Of a stretch of 8,897 nucleotides of DNA, positions 5,926-8,897 are shown piece after piece. This DNA comes from Candidatus Hydrogenedentota bacterium (GTDB lineage Bacteria > Hydrogenedentota > Hydrogenedentia > Hydrogenedentales > SLHB01), in assembly GCA_003557825.1 (NCBI GenBank), contig PWNM01000625.1, positions 1 through 8,897 on the forward strand. Reading direction: 5' to 3'. Every line of letters starts with the position of its first letter. The first letter of the stretch is position 1. Below the pieces are notes generated by a model. That model saw nothing but the letters and a program-made list of their open reading frames with translations. It did not search any database and was not told the origin of the DNA. The translations under genes were made by a program, and so were the position numbers.

Positions 5926-8619
5926 CTAGCCGTTGAGGACGACATGAATGTGCTCCGTGTCTCCCAGCTCTTCGACCCAAAGCCACCATGCCTCCGCTCC
6001 CCGCCATACGCCGGACTGAACAGGACGGGTAGTTGCGCCTTCGGGCAGGCCGTTTGCTATGGCATCTACGGCTTCCTGCTCGGACGCAAAGGGTCCAAGA
6101 CGAATTTCCAGCCCCGGGAGGGCATGGTCGCTCGACAGGGTAAAGTGCTCGCCTAGTTGATAGTCATAGGAGACATGGGCCACTTCCATACCTCCCTGGC
6201 CATCGGCGACGACGGTCTGGAGCTGCTCGATTTTCATGCCTGTCATGGGATCCAGAACGCGGGGAATCAAGCGAATACGTTCGGGACGCGTATCGTCAAC
6301 ACCCGCCGCAAAAAGCATGGCCTGCATGGGCGGACCCGCATTCGCCCCGTTGGTCAGATCGCCGATGCGATGCCACGCGCCATCCGGCAACACATTGACG
6401 CCCTCGGGGAACAACCACTGGAACCGACGCCAGTCGATGTCGCGCTCAGGATCATGATAGTCCATGTTTTTGTCCCAAGCGAAACGCGCCAGATCCTTGA
6501 TGGCATTGGCAGCCACGTCCATTTCGTCAAAGGCCAGACTGGAATGCAACAACCAACCTTGGCCATAGCCCAAGCCGATGACGGCCCTCCCCATGTTCGG
6601 TCGGTTAATCCGGTCATCGAGGGTACGGCGCGTAATGGCCAGCAGCTCCGGATCCCAATCGTTGTGGTCGTATCCTTCGAGATAGGTCGACAAAAAAGCC
6701 TGTACAAGGGCTTCGTTGTGCGAAGGGAACACCGAATGGTCGGCGAACTTCCACCGCTCTGCGCCAGGCTCGCCCACGGCCATCTCGTCGAGCATGGCCG
6801 TGCGGATGCGATCGGCATAAGAGCGCCACTTGGCCGCCTTTTCCGTTTCGCCCGCAGCATCGGCCATCTGGGCGCTTACCAAGAGCGCCACGGCGCAGGT
6901 CCATGTGGGATAGGTCTGGAAGTATACGTCGAACTCCTGGTAATACTGCCGAATAACGTCCATATCCGTCTCGGTTGCCCAGTTTTCAGGATTCTGGGGG
7001 GAGCCGGGAGGACCGCCGCCCCATGACGTAGATTCGCCTTCGCTGAAGATGACGTCCCGCCCCGTATAGTCCATCAACCAACAGATGAAATCGGCTGCGT
7101 CTCGCTGACTATCCCAACGGGACAGCCCATAGAGATGCTCGCGGGGTTTGGTGAGCCATTCATCCGTTGGCGCGCCCGCCAGTCGCCAGGCCCACCACCG
7201 ACCAATGGTAGTCGAGCCGTGGCCATCGAGTTCCTGCGTACCCTGCAGTTCGTTCATTTCCCAAGGAGGTGAGAGTGGGTGCTCCAGCATAAACGACCAG
7301 CATCCGGGAGCATCCTCCGGCCACCGCTCGGCTTCAAGCCCCTCGTTGGGTCGGCCCTTCGTCGGGTCGTTGTTTGGTCGGAAAAACGTAAGCCAGTCGT
7401 CAATGTAATCCACCCAGTTTTCCAGCCGTTTTGGATTGGGAAGCACCCGCAGCGCATGGGTCACAAAGTGGTCGGCGCACCGGGCATAGGAGTTGTTGTG
7501 ATAGACGCCCACGGGCGCCCAGCTCCCCATCCCGTTGTAGCCGCCGTACCAGGGCGATTCGTACTCGGACTCGTGAAAGATGCCCGTGTCCTCTTCAAAA
7601 CGCAAATGGAAGCTGTAGGAGTTGGCAACCCAATAGTTGTTCAGCATGCCTGCCAGATCGAAATCCAGGGCCTCCTCAGGAGCGTGAAACGTTAAGCGGG
7701 CCGCCTCGAACCCCTCGGGGAAATCCACGGGCTCGACCGTCCGCGGAAGATCGGCGTCCGTCGTGTGGAGCACTCCCGAAAGGGCCTCAACCCGCGTAGC
7801 GAAATCGGGCAGCTCGGCCAATGAAAAGGCCGGAGCAATGTCTTCCGCATCCACCGTGACCGGGCCTAACGGCGCAATGGTATCCCCGTAGTCCGACGCT
7901 CCCACGAGCGTAACGCCGCTGATGAGCGGCGCGCCCCGTTTCTCTTCGTTGTTCAACACCACAAGCCGATCGATCTTTTTGGGCTGGGGCGTCACGGCCA
8001 AAAGGTAATGATGATACTGGCTATCCGAGTCGGCTGGACCTTCCTGTTCACGAACAAAAAGCGCTTCATCAAGTACTTCGGCAAACTCCGGCCGTGAAAG
8101 GAAGGGCTCCTTGACGACCTGCGGACTCAGATGACCGGGACCCATGGCCCAGATGCTGACAAACCAGGCCGTCGTCCCCATGACAAGGGGCAGTTCATCC
8201 ACATCACCATCGGCATAGTGGACCTCGACCATGCCGATGGGCACGCCGGGGTGAACCTGGTCGGGCCGTTCGTCCCATGTCTCGGGATGTTCGCCCCAAT
8301 GGGCCAACGCTACGTCCCAGTGGTAGTTGATCAGGCCCGTCAGCAACAACGTCTCGGCTTGCGCTCTGATAGCAATGGCATCGTCTGCGCCGAGTCGATG
8401 CCGCCGGGCAATCTCAAACGGTACCGAGCGGCTATACACCCTGTCCCCATCGGGAACCTTCACCAGGGCCATATCGTCGCGTTCCACAGGACTCTTCATC
8501 GTCGTATTCTCCTGTTGGTTGTCTGAATAGGCGGGTCCGGTAAGATGCGTCATTAACATCAAAACCACCCCACACCAGGTCCATCTACCCATCGGTGTCG
8601 AAGGAATTGCGCATATCAT
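5926..8619 (-). CDS. Large exported protein, probable alpha/alpha-barrel glycosidase-like enzyme
   Basis: About 897 residues; I do not recognise a named family. The N-terminus carries a signal-like segment (MGRWTWCGVVLMLMTHLTG, then PAYS-D at about 29-33). Residues about 45-315 look beta-rich, with strands such as MVEVHYADGDVDELPLVMG and IDRLVVLNNEEKRGAPLISG. Residues about 320-770 are helical and full of aromatic and acidic residues (NNYWVANSYSFHLRF, YESPWYGGYNGMGSW, RDAADFICWLMDYTGRD, FPSHNEALVQAFL, RRFQWLFPEGVNVLPDGAWHRI), as in six-hairpin glycosidases. Residues about 778-845 (RIRLIPRVLDPMTGM onward) resemble the C-terminal beta cap of such enzymes. Polysaccharide cleavage in the periplasm or outside is inferred from this layout only; no catalytic residue can be assigned. 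The start at 8619 has TGAGGAT about 9 nt upstream and lies downstream of a promoter candidate. An internal ATG at 8499 with AGGAG 9 nt upstream would give an unexported 857-residue form. Confidence 0.75.
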   Translation of the reverse strand: MICAIPSTPMGRWTWCGVVLMLMTHLTGPAYSDNQQENTTMKSPVERDDMALVKVPDGDRVYSRSVPFEIARRHRLGADDAIAIRAQAETLLLTGLINYHWDVALAHWGEHPETWDERPDQVHPGVPIGMVEVHYADGDVDELPLVMGTTAWFVSIWAMGPGHLSPQVVKEPFLSRPEFAEVLDEALFVREQEGPADSDSQYHHYLLAVTPQPKKIDRLVVLNNEEKRGAPLISGVTLVGASDYGDTIAPLGPVTVDAEDIAPAFSLAELPDFATRVEALSGVLHTTDADLPRTVEPVDFPEGFEAARLTFHAPEEALDFDLAGMLNNYWVANSYSFHLRFEEDTGIFHESEYESPWYGGYNGMGSWAPVGVYHNNSYARCADHFVTHALRVLPNPKRLENWVDYIDDWLTFFRPNNDPTKGRPNEGLEAERWPEDAPGCWSFMLEHPLSPPWEMNELQGTQELDGHGSTTIGRWWAWRLAGAPTDEWLTKPREHLYGLSRWDSQRDAADFICWLMDYTGRDVIFSEGESTSWGGGPPGSPQNPENWATETDMDVIRQYYQEFDVYFQTYPTWTCAVALLVSAQMADAAGETEKAAKWRSYADRIRTAMLDEMAVGEPGAERWKFADHSVFPSHNEALVQAFLSTYLEGYDHNDWDPELLAITRRTLDDRINRPNMGRAVIGLGYGQGWLLHSSLAFDEMDVAANAIKDLARFAWDKNMDYHDPERDIDWRRFQWLFPEGVNVLPDGAWHRIGDLTNGANAGPPMQAMLFAAGVDDTRPERIRLIPRVLDPMTGMKIEQLQTVVADGQGGMEVAHVSYDYQLGEHFTLSSDHALPGLEIRLGPFASEQEAVDAIANGLPEGATTRPVQSGVWRGAEAWWLWVEELGDTEHIHVVLNG
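8509..8514 (-). promoter_or_regulatory. Strong ribosome site before an internal alternative start
   Basis: CAGGAG on the minus strand, with 9 nt between AGGAG and the in-frame ATG at 8499-8497 (MKSPVERDD). It is stronger than any site before the upstream starts that include the signal peptide, so either this is the true start or a second shorter product is possible. Confidence 0.5.
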
Positions 8620-8640
8620 AGAATAGATCCTCATCGATTG

Positions 8641-8666
8641 GACAGGGAACGGAGTAGCTCCCTGTC
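8641..8666. promoter_or_regulatory. 8-bp inverted repeat in the minus-strand leader
   Basis: GACAGGGA (8641-8648) and TCCCTGTC (8659-8666) are perfect inverted copies separated by 10 nt; a GGAG/CTCC pairing overlaps inside. It lies between the predicted minus-strand transcript start (about 8681) and the ATG at 8619, where a repressor operator or an RNA hairpin would be expected to act. Confidence 0.45.
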
Positions 8667-8687
8667 GGTGGTTCCACACACAAGCAA

Positions 8688-8716
8688 AGTGTACACTCTC
8701 TCCACTGCCCGTTCAA
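8688..8716 (-). promoter_or_regulatory. Sigma-70-like promoter candidate for the large exported protein
   Basis: Minus strand: TTGAAC (8716-8711), a 17-nt spacer, then TACACT (8693-8688); four of six matches in each box. The predicted start near 8681 leaves a leader of about 60 nt before the ATG at 8619 and rules out the theoretical ATG at 8679. Assigned by eye. Confidence 0.45.
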
Positions 8717-8785
8717 AATGTCCCGCTTGCCGGGTTTCCTTTCCAACACGCAGCCACCCAAGCGCCTGCCTCTTCGGGTCTGAAG

Positions 8786-8814
8786 TTGCCCTGTATGACA
8801 GTTCCGGATACTAT
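8786..8814 (+). promoter_or_regulatory. Sigma-70-like promoter candidate for the right-edge gene
   Basis: Plus strand: TTGCCC (8786-8791), a 17-nt spacer, then TACTAT (8809-8814). The predicted transcript start near 8821 would give a short leader of about 17 nt with the AAAGGAG ribosome site at its very start. It forms a divergent pair with the minus-strand promoter candidate about 70 bp away. Confidence 0.4.
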
Positions 8815-8837
8815 GGAACCAAAGGAGAAGATACGCC

Positions 8838-8897
8838 ATGACCAACGACACCTCTCAATCGGCCTTGCGCCGAATCGCCATTGTCGGCGTTGGAGCA
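8838..8897 (+). CDS. N-terminus of a Rossmann-fold protein, probably NAD(P)-dependent (3' end outside window)
   Basis: Only 20 codons are visible: a polar start (MTNDTSQSALRR) followed by IAIVGVGA, the first beta strand and glycine turn of a dinucleotide-binding Rossmann fold. AAAGGAG ends 10 nt before the ATG, so the start is well supported. Gfo/Idh/MocA-type oxidoreductases commonly begin this way and often neighbour sugar-degrading enzymes, which would suit the glycosidase-like protein encoded divergently, but other dehydrogenases or FAD enzymes start similarly. The family cannot be decided from this fragment. Confidence 0.65.
   Translation, partial: MTNDTSQSALRRIAIVGVGA

Noticed and set aside
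6157..7026. 289-codon plus-strand open frame
   Set aside because: Antisense to the large glycosidase-like gene; its length follows from the codon bias of the opposite strand and there is no ribosome site.
8620..8679. N-terminal extension of the large protein to an ATG at 8679
   Set aside because: It would begin at or before the predicted transcript start and lacks a ribosome site.

Overview
The window looks like chromosomal DNA from a Gram-negative bacterium of moderately high GC. It encodes a sigma-54-type two-component pair, a lipoprotein diacylglyceryl transferase-like membrane protein, an exported calcium-loop protein ending in a sorting-type tail, and a large carbohydrate-enzyme-like protein. 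That combination is reminiscent of Planctomycetes, Hydrogenedentes or deltaproteobacterial-type lineages, but no phylogenetic marker is present, so the placement is inference. I see no tRNA, rRNA, CRISPR array, insertion sequence or phage gene.

Layout. Bases 1-4033 form a plus-strand run: the C-terminal part of a PAS-type sensor histidine kinase (cut by the window edge), its NtrC-family response regulator 22 nt downstream, an inositol-monophosphatase-superfamily phosphatase, and an Lgt-like transferase. The first two clearly work together by phosphotransfer. The phosphatase and transferase may be co-transcribed with them or with each other, but no functional link is evident. A 14-bp GC-rich hairpin at 4049-4082 separates this run from the minus-strand genes facing it.

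Bases 4107-5483 (minus) encode a secreted protein of two tandem modules of about 190 residues. Each module carries an EF-hand-like loop and a second Asp/Asn/Gly loop, and the protein ends with a proline linker, an LPVGG motif, a hydrophobic helix and RRK. I do not recognise the module family. A 442-nt gap with a good promoter candidate and a hairpin separates it from the next gene.

Bases 5926-8619 (minus) encode an exported protein of about 897 residues whose order of parts (beta-rich N-terminus, long helical aromatic-rich centre, beta C-terminal cap) suggests an alpha/alpha-barrel glycosidase-like enzyme without a recognisable family. Upstream is a divergent control region with one promoter candidate on each strand and an 8-bp inverted repeat in the minus-strand leader. 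At the right edge a plus-strand gene begins with a Rossmann dinucleotide-binding motif; only 20 codons are visible.

The least ordinary parts are the two-module sorting-tail protein, the large glycosidase-like protein with two competing translation starts, the Lgt-like protein with several catalytic positions replaced, and the GAYTSA variant in the sigma-54 activator.
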